From Granulibacter bethesdensis CGDNIH1 (GTDB lineage: Bacteria; Pseudomonadota; Alphaproteobacteria; Acetobacterales; Acetobacteraceae): 64,000 nt of DNA. Below are positions 1-9,185 of this stretch, piece by piece. The stretch is from positions 1,948,501 through 2,012,500 of the forward strand of contig NC_008343.2 in assembly GCF_000014285.2 (NCBI RefSeq). The letters are read 5' to 3'. The notes under the pieces are model-generated. The model was not told the DNA's origin. It did not search any database and saw nothing but the letters and a program-made list of their open reading frames with translations. The translations under genes and the position numbers were made by a program. The stretch's first letter is position 1; each line of letters opens with the position of its first letter.

Positions 1-1070
1 TTCGCGACCAGATTCATGCCATCGCGCAGCGGCGTCACCAGTCCAATCCTGGCTTCCCGGTGAAATCCGGCCAGCACATTGCGCGCCACCGCTCTGGTCA
101 GATACCGCACCGGTACCCAGTCGAACTCCGCATGCTCGCCATTGATACGGCCGACCAGTTCATCCATTTCCTTCCGCAGGGATCGGTACTCCGCGACATC
201 CCCGCGGGAAACCGGCGTGATCTGAAGAAAGGTGACGTTGTTACGATGCTCGGGAAACCGCTTCAGCAACTGGGCATAGCCATGGAAGCGATGCGGAATA
301 CCCTTGGAATAATCCAGTCGGTCCACCCCCAGAATCAGGGCACGATCACCCATGGATTCCCTCAATCGTCTCGCTTCCGGACTTTTCTGGGCGCGACGTG
401 CAGTGGCGGCAAACGCAGCGGGATCAATGCCGATCGGATAAGAATCCGCCCGGCGCGCCACCCCTGCCATGGCCAGACATTCATTCAGATGACCCGCATC
501 CTCGATGGTTTGCAGACCGATCACATCATAGGCTCCGAAAGCCTGTAACAGCAGATCCCCTTGCGGCAGAGCCGAATACACCGCCATCGGAGGAAAAGGG
601 ACGTGGAGGAAAAAGCCGATCCGGGCTTTCACACCCAACCTGCGCAGCGCCGCGCCAAGGGGGATGAGATGATAGTCATGAATCCAGATGATATCATCCT
701 GGCGTAACAATGGTTTCAGCGCTGCCGCAAAAGCATCGTTCACAGCCATATAGGCAGAAAGGTCGGAGCGGCTGAACACCCCGAGTCCAATCCGGCTATG
801 CAGCAGCGGCCAGAGCATCCCGTTGGAAAAGCCGCGATAATATCCCTCATACGCATCAGTCTGGAGATCAAGTGTGGCGTAAGTAACGCCCCTGGCTTCT
901 TCCAGATGCACGTCGGGAACGGGTTGATCCACGGTCTTGCCGGACCAGCCGAACCAGAGGGTTTCATGCCCGGCAATGGCTTCTTTCAATGCGACGGCCA
1001 GGCCACCGGCCAGTTGTCCACGCTCTTTCGGCTGGGGGACACGATTGGAAACCAGAATCAGCCGACTCAC
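1..1070 (-). CDS. otsA: trehalose-6-phosphate synthase OtsA (3' end cut by window edge)
   Basis: Glucosyltransferase (GT20) that joins UDP-glucose and glucose-6-phosphate to make trehalose-6-phosphate in the cytoplasm. Reading the minus strand from a GTG at 1070 gives an N-terminus SRLILVSNRVPQPKERG followed by GGLAVALKEA, the usual OtsA start with the nucleotide-sugar glycine loop. Further in are DDIIWIHDYHL-type and GVDRLDYSKG motifs, both family hallmarks. The GTG start overlaps the TGA of otsB by four bases (GTGA, 1067-1070), so the two are translationally coupled in an otsB-otsA order. The C-terminus lies beyond position 1. The family identification is firm. Confidence 0.93.
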   Translation of the reverse strand, partial: MSRLILVSNRVPQPKERGQLAGGLAVALKEAIAGHETLWFGWSGKTVDQPVPDVHLEEARGVTYATLDLQTDAYEGYYRGFSNGMLWPLLHSRIGLGVFSRSDLSAYMAVNDAFAAALKPLLRQDDIIWIHDYHLIPLGAALRRLGVKARIGFFLHVPFPPMAVYSALPQGDLLLQAFGAYDVIGLQTIEDAGHLNECLAMAGVARRADSYPIGIDPAAFAATARRAQKSPEARRLRESMGDRALILGVDRLDYSKGIPHRFHGYAQLLKRFPEHRNNVTFLQITPVSRGDVAEYRSLRKEMDELVGRINGEHAEFDWVPVRYLTRAVARNVLAGFHREARIGLVTPLRDGMNLVA

Positions 1071-1825
1071 CGCACCACCTCCCTTAACCAGGCGCGGACG
1101 CCCGCTGCATCGCCGAAGGCTTCCTGTACCCGCAAACCGGCACCTCCCATGGCGCGACAGGCCGCCATTCCATCCTCATCTGTCACGTCATCACCGATAA
1201 AAACCGGCACACGGCCCCGGAAAGGGGCGTGTTGCATCAAATGCTGAACCGCGGTGCCCTTATCAGCCCCTTTCGGCTTCACTTCCCACGCCATATGCGC
1301 GGCCATCAGGGTAAAACGGTCCTCATGACCAGCCATGACGCCGCGCAGGCCAGCCTCGACCTGCGGGCCAGCCTCCGGCACGGCACGGAAATGCAGCACG
1401 AAGCCGCGCTGCTTACGTTCCAGCAAAACCCCCGGCAAACGCGCCGCCAAAGCTTCACCCTGCCGCAACCATTCAACCGGCAGGTCTGCCAGTGCCACAC
1501 GCTCCGTGGTCTGCATTGTGCGGTGATACAGCGCACCCCCATGCTCCCCCGCAATGGCGGTGAAAATGCCGGGAAACAGGGCTTCCACCTGCTCCACCGG
1601 CCGGCCGGTCACGACAGCGATGGCACCGCCCAGATCATCATGCAGACGGCTCAGCACCTCGGGTAAACCGGCCTCCACCTGCACAGAATCCGGTGTCGGC
1701 GCAATGTCCAGCAGGGTGCCATCCATATCCAGAAACAAGGCAGCCCGCGATAAAAGAGGAAGCGGATCAAAATCAGAAACGGAATGGGACAGTGCAAAAC
1801 AGCCCAGAGGTGGAAAGGACATCAT
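1067..1825 (-). CDS. otsB: trehalose-6-phosphate phosphatase OtsB
   Basis: HAD-superfamily phosphatase that removes phosphate from trehalose-6-phosphate. The 252-residue protein has HAD motif I (FLDMDGTLLD, nucleophile Asp near residue 34), a VVTGRP motif II region, a lysine-containing KPKGADKG segment and the GDDVTDEDGM metal-binding motif near residue 215. Length is normal for the family. It lies directly upstream of otsA with a four-base overlap, giving a two-gene trehalose operon, probably for osmotic or desiccation stress. Two adjacent ATGs (1825 and 1822) are possible starts and the ribosome-binding site is weak. Confidence 0.93.
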   Translation of the reverse strand: MMSFPPLGCFALSHSVSDFDPLPLLSRAALFLDMDGTLLDIAPTPDSVQVEAGLPEVLSRLHDDLGGAIAVVTGRPVEQVEALFPGIFTAIAGEHGGALYHRTMQTTERVALADLPVEWLRQGEALAARLPGVLLERKQRGFVLHFRAVPEAGPQVEAGLRGVMAGHEDRFTLMAAHMAWEVKPKGADKGTAVQHLMQHAPFRGRVPVFIGDDVTDEDGMAACRAMGGAGLRVQEAFGDAAGVRAWLREVVR

Positions 1826-1936
1826 ACCTGAACAAACCCTTTAGAAAGCCACGGGTTGCGTCTGTCCCCTCTGATACCGAGTGAAAATCAGCATCTGAAG
1901 AAAGCCCGATTCATACCGGGCCGGGTCATCTTCCGA

Positions 1937-2668
1937 TCAGTCGCAGCGCATGACACGCACATCGTACAGGGGGCTTTCATACACGGCCACCCATGGCTCC
2001 TTTGCCAGCATCCAGCCGGAAAAGCGTGGTGCACCCTCCGTATCGGCGGTGATGTCGAGCCATGCGGCAAAATCCTGCGGCGCCTCTGCCGCATGTTTCA
2101 GGCAGTTGCGCATCACAACTGTCAGATGACCGATCGTATGACGATCTCCATCCTTGAGGGTGACACGGGATACGCGATCACTCAGCTTTTCCAAAATCTG
2201 GAGCTGTACGCTATGGCCCGGCTGCCAGGGATAGGCCGAGAGCGGATTGGCCGCCGCAGCCGGAGGCTGGGCATCACCAGCCGCATTCCCATCAGGCGTT
2301 TTATCGGTGGGATTATCCGGCTTGGTGCCTGGCTGGGAGCCGGGCGTATCGGGCAAATCTCCCTCGCCGGAGGAAGAAGGGCTGTCGGGCCTCGTCTCCG
2401 GATCCGCCGGCAGAGGCACAATCTGTGGGGAAGGGACCGGCGGCGAGACCGGTCTGGCGGTCGTACCTGCGTTGAAACCCGTATCATTCGGATCATCGTA
2501 ACGCGGCATGGAATCGACCGGCGCGCTGCCGGGTCGGGATTTCTGAAGGGGTCGGCGATCCTGCAACGAGGTCGGCTGGGCATAGGCATGCCCCCCCGCC
2601 ACCATGCAGAGTACCAGCACCATGCAACCGGCCATCCGGTACGCACGCATCCGTTTGTCACGAGTCAT
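1937..2668 (-). CDS. DUF2155 domain-containing exported protein
   Basis: A 243-residue protein with a signal peptide (hydrophobic stretch around residues 11-25 ending in AYAQ), a long proline-rich low-complexity linker (about 50-140) and a C-terminal domain with TLKDGDRHTIGHLTVVMRNCLK and FSGWMLAKEPWVAVYESPLYDVRVMRC. That domain is DUF2155, a family widespread in alphaproteobacteria and often found near the NDUFA12 gene. It is likely periplasmic and its function is unknown. Its start overlaps the end of the upstream small gene by 11 bp, indicating one transcript. The long Pro/Ser linker suggests it may span periplasm or wall. Confidence 0.85.
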   Translation of the reverse strand: MTRDKRMRAYRMAGCMVLVLCMVAGGHAYAQPTSLQDRRPLQKSRPGSAPVDSMPRYDDPNDTGFNAGTTARPVSPPVPSPQIVPLPADPETRPDSPSSSGEGDLPDTPGSQPGTKPDNPTDKTPDGNAAGDAQPPAAAANPLSAYPWQPGHSVQLQILEKLSDRVSRVTLKDGDRHTIGHLTVVMRNCLKHAAEAPQDFAAWLDITADTEGAPRFSGWMLAKEPWVAVYESPLYDVRVMRCD

Positions 2669-2900
2669 GAAGGGGGCTTTTCAACGCTTGGACCATATCC
2701 AGCAGGCTGCGCCTGAACATGTCGGGGTCAACCCCCATCAGGATGGCATCCTCATAAGCATCCTGCATCACCTGCGCCAGTTCCCTATGATTTTCCGCCA
2801 GAACACGGCGTTTTTCTGCGCACGTGACTGGCGCCCCGTCCGGTGCGGTCCAATCAGGAAGCGCTTGGGAGACTGGATCAGGGTCAGGATCAACAGCCAC
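2658..2900 (-). CDS. small conserved-type hypothetical protein (80 aa)
   Basis: I do not recognise this protein. It has no signal peptide or membrane segment. The N-terminal third is acidic and proline-rich (MAVDPDPDPVSQALPDWT) and the rest looks like an amphipathic helical region (CAEKRRVLAENHRELAQVMQDAYEDAILMGVDPDMFRRSLLDMV). It overlaps the downstream DUF2155 gene by 11 bp and lies about 50 bp after the MlaD-like gene on the same strand. The tight packing and uninterrupted frame support a real gene. Its context among envelope genes is the only hint of function. Confidence 0.6.
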   Translation of the reverse strand: MAVDPDPDPVSQALPDWTAPDGAPVTCAEKRRVLAENHRELAQVMQDAYEDAILMGVDPDMFRRSLLDMVQALKSPLHDS

Positions 2901-2948
2901 TGAAGGCTCTCCTTTCCGGGGCCATATCCGACATGACCAGGATCATGA

Positions 2949-3497
2949 TTACTCCAGCGGCTTGATCGCCCCTCCGCCTTTCCGGTCCGAAGGCTGCTTT
3001 ACCGGCGGGGGATTACCTTGCATGGCCGGATTCTTTTTAATTTCGGCCACAAGATCCCCCACGCTGAACACGAATTTGCCCAGCTCCTCCTCCAGACTGA
3101 CCGAGGGCGTGGTGATGGTGATCTGTCCACCCGGCGGAATCACCTGCTCATCCCCGCCGGGAGACAGGCCGAGATATTGAGACCCCAGCAATCCATCGCT
3201 CAGAATCTGGGCGGCACTGTCTTTTGGCAGATGGATATCGTCACGAACCCGCAAGGTCACGACAGCCTGAAAGGTTTTAGAATTAAGGGAGGTCTTTTCT
3301 ACCGTCCCGATCTTGACCCCGGCCATGCGCACATCCGATCCGGCAGTCAGGCCGGTGATATTCTCGAACTGCGCGGTCAGCGGATAGCCACTGACGGAAG
3401 TGCGGCCCGAATTGGCCATGGCATAGGTCAGAAATCCTCCGGCCACTGCCAGAATGGCAGCTCCGACGATGATTTCGGCTGAGTTACGCGATGCCAT
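2949..3497 (-). CDS. mlaD: MlaD/MCE family lipid-transport protein
   Basis: Periplasmic substrate-binding component of an Mla-type phospholipid transport system that keeps outer-membrane lipid asymmetry. The 182-residue protein has one N-terminal transmembrane anchor (about residues 8-28, IIVGAAILAVAGGFLTYAMA) and one MCE domain (about 37-118) with the usual FENITGLTAGSDVRMAGVKIG start and the DGLLGSQYLGLSPGGDE segment. Length and single-MCE layout match MlaD rather than PqiB or YebT. No mlaE/F partners are in the window. It lies between the NDUFA12 and DUF2155 genes on the same strand. Confidence 0.9.
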   Translation of the reverse strand: MASRNSAEIIVGAAILAVAGGFLTYAMANSGRTSVSGYPLTAQFENITGLTAGSDVRMAGVKIGTVEKTSLNSKTFQAVVTLRVRDDIHLPKDSAAQILSDGLLGSQYLGLSPGGDEQVIPPGGQITITTPSVSLEEELGKFVFSVGDLVAEIKKNPAMQGNPPPVKQPSDRKGGGAIKPLE

Positions 3498-3643
3498 GCA
3501 GTCATTCCCCGACGCCAGACAGACAATTTGCGGTCACAACGCATCACGACGGCGCATGGTGCGTCCTTCGCTGTACTGATCAAGGTGGTGATGGCCGTCA
3601 AGGGAGACCGCGTCAACCAAGGCGGCCACCTCGGACAGCCGGA

Positions 3644-3997
3644 TCAGGAACCTGGCGTCCAGGCCTCATAATCGCCGCTGCTGCGCGCTCTTTGGCCGCC
3701 GCTATAATCATGGCCCGGCGGCCGGTAGCTCAATGGCGTGCCGGTCAGATTGGGGCGATGCGGGCGGACCCACGGTTTATGGGTCATCGGCAGTGGCTCA
3801 TCGGTGATGAAATGCAGCCAGGCATGCCATTCCGGCGGCACCTTGGTTGCCTCCGGCACGCCTTTATAGGCGACCCAACGACGACGGCGCGGCTGGTCAG
3901 GGCGCTTCTTACGATCCTCGTAATAGCGATTCCCGGCGGAATCCTCGCCGACCAGACGGCCACGGAGCTTTGTGAACAGCCATGTGTCGAAGTTCAT
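3644..3997 (-). CDS. NADH:ubiquinone oxidoreductase subunit NDUFA12-like
   Basis: Accessory subunit of respiratory complex I, the alphaproteobacterial counterpart of mitochondrial NDUFA12/B17.2. Starting at the ATG at 3997 gives a 117-residue protein beginning MNFDTWLFTKLRGRLVGED, with the family motifs GNRYYEDRKK, RRWVAYKG, VPPEWHAWLH and ITDEPLP. The frame stays open to 4261, but the extra 88 residues do not look like the family and would run through the divergent promoter region, so the internal ATG was chosen. Upstream and divergent lies the NrdJ-like gene; downstream follow mlaD and the DUF2155 gene. Confidence 0.9.
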   Translation of the reverse strand: MNFDTWLFTKLRGRLVGEDSAGNRYYEDRKKRPDQPRRRRWVAYKGVPEATKVPPEWHAWLHFITDEPLPMTHKPWVRPHRPNLTGTPLSYRPPGHDYSGGQRARSSGDYEAWTPGS

Positions 3998-4192
3998 GGC
4001 GTCTTTATAATCTGCTCCCTGGCGCTGGTCCACTGACTTTACCGGGCTTTCCCGCTCTGTTGCCGCATAGACAATTTCCCCCGACATTCCCGAAGATGTC
4101 CCCACCCTTACCCACAGGATTTTGTGTTCATCCCCGTTATCCAACGCAAAACAGACTCCCGATCGAGCGGAGCCGGACCTACTATAACGGGT

Positions 4193-5821
4193 ATGAACAA
4201 GCGCCCTTCTTCCCCTGTCCCGGCTGCCGGTCATGCCGATCATGGCCAGTCCATCTGGCATGGCATCCGCATGCGCGATGTACTGGCCGCGCCCAGCCCG
4301 GATGATGATCCGCGTGCCATCCGCGTACCGGTGTCATGGGCTGACGAGGCCGCTGCGGCTCTGGCGGCGCTGTGCACGGAACTGGCGGCTTCCCCTCGTC
4401 CGAAACGTGGCCGTGCCGCACGCCCCACACCGTTCGGGCACCGTATCGACGCCATGATGGCCGCTGATCGCTGGATCGCACCACTGGACGAAGCCGCCTG
4501 CCGGGAAGGACTGCATGAAACGCTGGGGGCCTCCCTGCACACCATGCTGCGCGACCGGCGCGGCACGGCTGGTGTTTCGCTCTGGACCGGGCAGGAAGAT
4601 GCGCTGACACCGCCGAGCTTTCTGATCAATCTGCCTGCTTTCTATACTCGGACCGATGGTCTGGATGTCGCCGCATTGGGGCAGGCGGTCTCCGACGCCG
4701 TGCTGGCGCTGACGCTGGCGGTTCCTTCCGCCCGCCGCCTCGCTGTGACCCCGACCGGGCTGGCGGCACTGCTCGACAAGGCCGGTCTGGCCTATGCCAG
4801 TCAGGAAGCGCAAGATACCGCCCGCTGTCTGACCGCCTTCATCCGTGCCTGTGCCGATCACGCCTCCGCCACTCTGGCACGGAGTCTGGGCGGTGGAGAG
4901 GCCGCCAGCAGTGTCGTCTCCCGCGATCTGCCTGCCTCCTGTCCGCTGCCCGGTCTGGCGGAAGCCGCACGACAGGCTTGCGAGACCGCACCGCTCGGCG
5001 GGTTGAGGCACCGTGCCACCACCGCCATTCTGCCGCCGCAGATCGTAGAGTCCCTGCTGGGTGTGCGTATCAGCGGCATTGCCCCCGGCTTTTCTCCATT
5101 GACCAGCGAAGGCACATTATCAGAATCCGCGCAGGACTGGCTGCTGGCCCGTGGCCTGCGTGCCGAGGATGCCATAGCCGCGCTGATCCGGGGCGAGAGC
5201 GTGTTCCCTTCCGCCGACACCCCTGCCCGCATCGCCATGCATGATGCGGTTGCACCCTTCATCCATATGATGGAAGCCCGTCCGGCAGCAGAACCGGACA
5301 AGGATGCCGCCACCACGCCGATCCGGTCCGCTCAGGCCGAGGATCTGCCCGCACGCCGGCGCGGCTATACACAGCGGGCAACGGTTGGCGGCCACACCGT
5401 GTTTCTCCGCACGGGAGAATATGCAGATGGGCGACTGGGGGAGATTTCCATCTCTCTGCCCAAGGATAGCCCCACGGCACGGGGGCTGACTGAATGTCTG
5501 GCACAGGCCATCAGCATCGGCCTGCAACATGGCGTCAGACTGGATCGCTTCGTGGAGGCACTGGCCCTGACCGATTTCGGACCGGCCGGCACCGTCGAGG
5601 GCGATCCGTCGGTGGATCGCGCGACCTCCATCCCGGACTATGTCGTACGCCACCTCGCCGCCAGCTATACGCATCAGGCCGTTACCCCGGCCCCCGTGGT
5701 CGAAGGGCGGAATGAGGATGAAGATACCATCTCTCCCCTGCTGCCGCTGGATCTTCCTCATGACGTGCGCAAAGTCTCTGCCCGATCCCGCAGGCGCGGG
5801 CTTCGGCTGGTCAATGGCTGA
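4193..5821 (+). CDS. degenerate class II (NrdJ-like) ribonucleotide reductase paralog with TSCPD domain
   Basis: A 542-residue protein from the ATG at 4193; the frame is open upstream to 4124. The C-terminal part (about 410-510, GYTQRATVGGHTVFLRTGEY to VVRHLAASY) is a TSCPD domain like the one after the catalytic barrel of B12-dependent NrdJ. The middle also echoes NrdJ: LRHRATTAILPPQIVESLLGV aligns by eye with the NrdJ 'ATVIAPTGTIG' loop, followed by ISGIAPGFSPL where NrdJ has TGIEPDFAL. No cobalamin domain and no NrdJ-type catalytic cysteine set is seen, so ribonucleotide reduction is unlikely. A regulatory or structural role is possible. It is divergent from the NDUFA12 gene. Confidence 0.72.
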   Translation: MNKRPSSPVPAAGHADHGQSIWHGIRMRDVLAAPSPDDDPRAIRVPVSWADEAAAALAALCTELAASPRPKRGRAARPTPFGHRIDAMMAADRWIAPLDEAACREGLHETLGASLHTMLRDRRGTAGVSLWTGQEDALTPPSFLINLPAFYTRTDGLDVAALGQAVSDAVLALTLAVPSARRLAVTPTGLAALLDKAGLAYASQEAQDTARCLTAFIRACADHASATLARSLGGGEAASSVVSRDLPASCPLPGLAEAARQACETAPLGGLRHRATTAILPPQIVESLLGVRISGIAPGFSPLTSEGTLSESAQDWLLARGLRAEDAIAALIRGESVFPSADTPARIAMHDAVAPFIHMMEARPAAEPDKDAATTPIRSAQAEDLPARRRGYTQRATVGGHTVFLRTGEYADGRLGEISISLPKDSPTARGLTECLAQAISIGLQHGVRLDRFVEALALTDFGPAGTVEGDPSVDRATSIPDYVVRHLAASYTHQAVTPAPVVEGRNEDEDTISPLLPLDLPHDVRKVSARSRRRGLRLVNG

Positions 5822-5931
5822 CGGTCCGCACTTCAGGCCGCCACTGGACGAGGGCACAGGCGGGCCATAGAGACGCAGACAAGTCCTGTGCTACGCTATC
5901 TGAAAACAGTGCATCGCCAGAGGAGACCACC

Positions 5932-6396
5932 ATGGCCGATTCCATCGAACGCCGTCTCGCCGATCTCGGCATCGTGCTGCCCGAGCCGATGGCCCCCATC
6001 GCGAATTATGTGCCGTGGGTCGTCACCGGCTCTCTGGCCGTGATTTCGGGGCAGGTACCGGCGAAAGACGGCAAGATCGCCTATACCGGGCGCCTGCCGG
6101 AACAGAGCATCGAATATGCCGTTGAAGCGGCCCGCACATGCTTCATCAACGTGCTGGTACATCTGAAAGCCGCCACCGGTGGCGATCTGGACCGTGTCCG
6201 CCGCGTCGTGCGTCTGGGTGGCTTTATCTCTGCCGCCCCTGAATTTACCCAGCATGCGCTGGTCATGAACGGTGCCTCCGACATGGCGGTCGAGGTATTC
6301 GGCGATCTGGGCCGCCATGCACGTGCCACGATCGGGGTTCCCTCGCTGCCCGGGAATGCTATTGTCGAGGTTGAAGGTCTGTTCGAAATCGCCTGA
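5932..6396 (+). CDS. RidA (YjgF/YER057c/UK114) family protein
   Basis: A 154-residue member of the RidA superfamily, which includes enamine/imine deaminases that remove reactive 2-aminoacrylate. It starts at the ATG at 5932, seven bases after a GGAGA ribosome-binding site. Family features are LAVISGQVP, the GRLPEQSIEYAVEAARTCFINVLVHLKA helix and a VEVEGLFEIA C-terminal strand. It belongs to the longer subgroup often annotated as 'translation initiation inhibitor'. The canonical RidA catalytic arginine context (R-V-T-V-Y) is not clear, so the exact substrate is uncertain. It lies between the NrdJ-like and FemAB-like genes, all on the plus strand. Confidence 0.85.
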   Translation: MADSIERRLADLGIVLPEPMAPIANYVPWVVTGSLAVISGQVPAKDGKIAYTGRLPEQSIEYAVEAARTCFINVLVHLKAATGGDLDRVRRVVRLGGFISAAPEFTQHALVMNGASDMAVEVFGDLGRHARATIGVPSLPGNAIVEVEGLFEIA

Positions 6397-6477
6397 CCTG
6401 CGCTCAGCTTTCATATCGTGCGCCGGGAAGGACGCGTTTCCACGGCGTACGAACATGCCATATGAACTGCTCCGCAA

Positions 6478-7644
6478 GTGGATGAGCGTATGGAGCCGGA
6501 AACGTCGCTGGATCTGACCGCCTGCCTGCATAGCAGTGCATCCTCCATCCCTGCCGCCGCATGGAATGCCTGCGCCGGGAGCCGCAATCCTTTCATCAGC
6601 CATGATTTTTTCATGGCACTGGAGGAAAGCGGCTCGGTCGCGCCCCGAAATGGCTGGCTCCCCCAGCATCTGAGCCTGGCCGATCCGGCGGGTGATATTG
6701 TGGGGATCGTGCCGCTCTACGCCAAATCACATAGCCGCGGTGAATATGTTTTCGATCAGGGCTGGGCCGAAGCCTTCCAGCAGGCGGGGGGCCGATATTA
6801 TCCCAAACTGCAAAGCTGCGTTCCCTTCAGCCCTGTCCCTGGCCCTCGCCTACTGCATCGTCCCGGTCTATTGCCCGTCATGCTGGGTGAAGCACTGATA
6901 CAGACATGTCAGGCACTGGAACTCTCTTCCGTGCATATCACCTTCTGCCAACAAGAAGAAGCAAAGGCGCTTGAACAGCTAGGCTTTCTGTCCCGGCTCG
7001 GTACCCAGTATCACTGGCAGAATAACGGCTATCATAGCTTCGACGATTTTCTGGGAGCGTTATCATCCCGCAAACGCAAGCAGCTCCGCCGGGAGAGGCG
7101 CGATGCCAATGAAGCAGGCCTGGTGTTCAAAACGCTACGCGGTAACGACATCAAACCATGGCACTGGGATGCATTCTACGCATTTTATCTGGATACGGTG
7201 GATCGCAAATGGGGACGAGCCTATCTGACCCGGGAATTCTTCACCGCCCTCTCTGAACGTCTGGGAGATGCTGTCATACTGATGACGGCGTCATCGGATC
7301 ATGGTCTCGCTGGAGCCGCGCTCAATCTGATGGGTGAGGATGCTCTTTACGGGCGGAACTGGGGTTGCCGGGAATCATACCCGTTCCTGCATTTTGAATT
7401 ATGCTATTATCGCGCCCTTGATTTCGCCATTGCCAACGGGCTGAGCCGTGTCGAAGCCGGAGCACAAGGCGAGCATAAAATCCAGCGCGGTTATCTACCT
7501 GTTCCCACTTACTCCGCACACTGGATTGCCCATCGTGGTCTGTCGGATGCCGTCGCTTCCTATCTGGCGGCCGAAAAATCGGCCATGGAGGCAGACATGG
7601 AGGCACTGGCAACCTTGTCCCCTTTTCGGAAAGAGCATGGCTAA
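6478..7644 (+). CDS. FemAB-like GNAT-fold protein (COG3146/DUF482 family)
   Basis: A 388-residue cytoplasmic protein of the COG3146 family ('peptidogalycan biosynthesis' or GNAT N-acetyltransferase). Supporting segments are NPFISHDFFMALEESGSV near the N-terminus, GIVPLYAKSHSRGEYVFDQGWAEA, KRKQLRRERRDA in the middle and an acyltransferase-like C-terminal half with GRNWGC and FELCYYRALDFAI, ending in HKIQRGYLPVPTYSAHW. No signal peptide or membrane segment is seen. A second ATG lies at 6490. The real substrate is unknown for the family. It is followed by a bidirectional terminator shared with the convergent porin gene. Confidence 0.85.
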   Translation: MDERMEPETSLDLTACLHSSASSIPAAAWNACAGSRNPFISHDFFMALEESGSVAPRNGWLPQHLSLADPAGDIVGIVPLYAKSHSRGEYVFDQGWAEAFQQAGGRYYPKLQSCVPFSPVPGPRLLHRPGLLPVMLGEALIQTCQALELSSVHITFCQQEEAKALEQLGFLSRLGTQYHWQNNGYHSFDDFLGALSSRKRKQLRRERRDANEAGLVFKTLRGNDIKPWHWDAFYAFYLDTVDRKWGRAYLTREFFTALSERLGDAVILMTASSDHGLAGAALNLMGEDALYGRNWGCRESYPFLHFELCYYRALDFAIANGLSRVEAGAQGEHKIQRGYLPVPTYSAHWIAHRGLSDAVASYLAAEKSAMEADMEALATLSPFRKEHG

Positions 7645-7656
7645 ACAAGCTTTTTC

Positions 7657-7692
7657 ATAAAAAAGGCGAGCACCGGAGTGCCCGCCTTTTCC
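7657..7692. terminator. bidirectional rho-independent terminator
   Basis: An A-rich run and GGCG..GC arm at 7659-7671 pair with GC..CGCCTTTT at 7680-7690 around a short loop. The stem has A-tract and T-tract flanks, so it can end transcription from both convergent genes, the FemAB-like gene (ends 7644) and the porin gene (ends 7709). Confidence 0.8.
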
Positions 7693-7708
7693 GAAACGAC
7701 CGGAATGA

Positions 7709-8956
7709 TCAGAACTGCAGAATAGCATCCGCAGCGAACAGGAACTGACCGTTATGCCCAACAGGGTTGGTGTCACTATAAACGAAGGAACCAGCACCAT
7801 TCAGTGACCGGTCATAGCGCACTTCAGGACGGAGCATCAGGCCGGCAATCGGCTTCGGCAGATTCGGCTTCCAGGTCACACCCAGCGTCAAATCGCCATA
7901 GGTGCCAGGACCGGGAGAGGTAATCAGAGGTGTAGACAGGCCCTTGATCGACTTCCATCCACCATTGGCTTCCTTGAAACCAGTGATAAAGTAGTTATCC
8001 ATGTCGCGGAACACTTCAGCACGCGCATTGAAGGTCCAATGGTCATTAAAGACATGAGAATAATAGCCGACCGTGCTGAAAGATTCCGCATTGATCACTT
8101 CATCCCGCAGATAATTCAGCTCCAGCGTCAGGGTTGTTTTGTCCGACGCTTTATACCCGATCACGATATCGTCGAAGAAACGCAATGCACTGTTGGCCAC
8201 CTCAGGACCAACGGCAAGAGAGCCGGTTTCCGGGCCGATATTGGTCAGCGCCAGAATACTGAGCTTTCCGTTCATCAGATTGTTTAACTGGAACCCGAAC
8301 ACACCAGAGGGGCGGCTGTTATTGTCACCACCGCCGAAGGTGGTGAAATTACCCGTATTGACGCCGAAATAGACATCCACCATCGGCGAGACATGCGACA
8401 CGCTGAGGAAGCCGGTGTGCTGGAAGGGCACGGCGAAGTTGAATGTATAGGAGTGAGTATAGAAAGGTGTGGTTGCCGGGTCGATCGTTTCAAACCCGAC
8501 TGGAGAGATGTACTGGCCGATTTTCCAGTCGATACCACCGTTAAACAGCCACGGCGTATGCACGGCAACGTTGGCCTGCAACGGCACCAGCTTGTAACGG
8601 TCGCTGGTCATCTTGTTGAACTCACCCAGGAACGGCAGGTAACGCACATCCGAACCATAGATAAGCTGCAGGTTGAAACCGAAATCATACCCTTTGCTGG
8701 TGCTGTCGATGTCACGATGCAGCGTCAGGGCCGCTTGGTTCAGCGTGGCCTGATTGGAGCGATCGGTGAACAGCTGGCCGAAATTGACGCCATTATCCGG
8801 CGTATTCCCGTTGATGACAAAGCCGCCATCAAGCTGCGCATCCAGTTTGATGCTGTCGGTCCACTTTGCCGCCTGAGCCGCCTGGGCTGTCTGAGCCGCA
8901 CCAGAAGCCAGAATGCTCGCCGACGCCAGCAAAATGGATGCAAGAGCATGACGCAT
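7709..8956 (-). CDS. outer-membrane beta-barrel porin (BBP2-type)
   Basis: A 415-residue outer-membrane protein from the ATG at 8956, with an AAGGAG ribosome-binding site about nine bases upstream. The upstream extension to 9025 lacks a site and adds non-signal sequence. It has a clear signal peptide (MRHALASILLASASILASGAAQTAQA), then alternating beta-strand patterns with Tyr/Phe-rich turns (GYDFGFNLQLIYGSDVRYLP, DWKIGQYISPVGFETID, DLTLGVTWKPNLPKPIAGLMLRPEVRYDR) and a terminal Phe (ADAILQF), the usual BAM-recognised end. This matches the putative beta-barrel porin-2 family common in Acetobacteraceae. The solute specificity cannot be told from sequence. Confidence 0.85.
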   Translation of the reverse strand: MRHALASILLASASILASGAAQTAQAAQAAKWTDSIKLDAQLDGGFVINGNTPDNGVNFGQLFTDRSNQATLNQAALTLHRDIDSTSKGYDFGFNLQLIYGSDVRYLPFLGEFNKMTSDRYKLVPLQANVAVHTPWLFNGGIDWKIGQYISPVGFETIDPATTPFYTHSYTFNFAVPFQHTGFLSVSHVSPMVDVYFGVNTGNFTTFGGGDNNSRPSGVFGFQLNNLMNGKLSILALTNIGPETGSLAVGPEVANSALRFFDDIVIGYKASDKTTLTLELNYLRDEVINAESFSTVGYYSHVFNDHWTFNARAEVFRDMDNYFITGFKEANGGWKSIKGLSTPLITSPGPGTYGDLTLGVTWKPNLPKPIAGLMLRPEVRYDRSLNGAGSFVYSDTNPVGHNGQFLFAADAILQF

Positions 8957-9185
8957 GAAGGAAGTCTCCTTAAGAAATCGTGTCGCATTCCTCCATTGCA
9001 GGTGTCGTGCCATATACTGTTGCAAAAATACAACTCATCCTGCCTCCGTATCATTCAACAGTCATAACAAGCGTTGGGCGTGCCAGAATCAGGCGCTCGT
9101 GGTAAGATGACACCACGGTTAGAAAATGCTTTGCCCTCGCCATCCCGCCTTAATGAGATCGTGATTTAGGCACTTCAGTCAGAAA

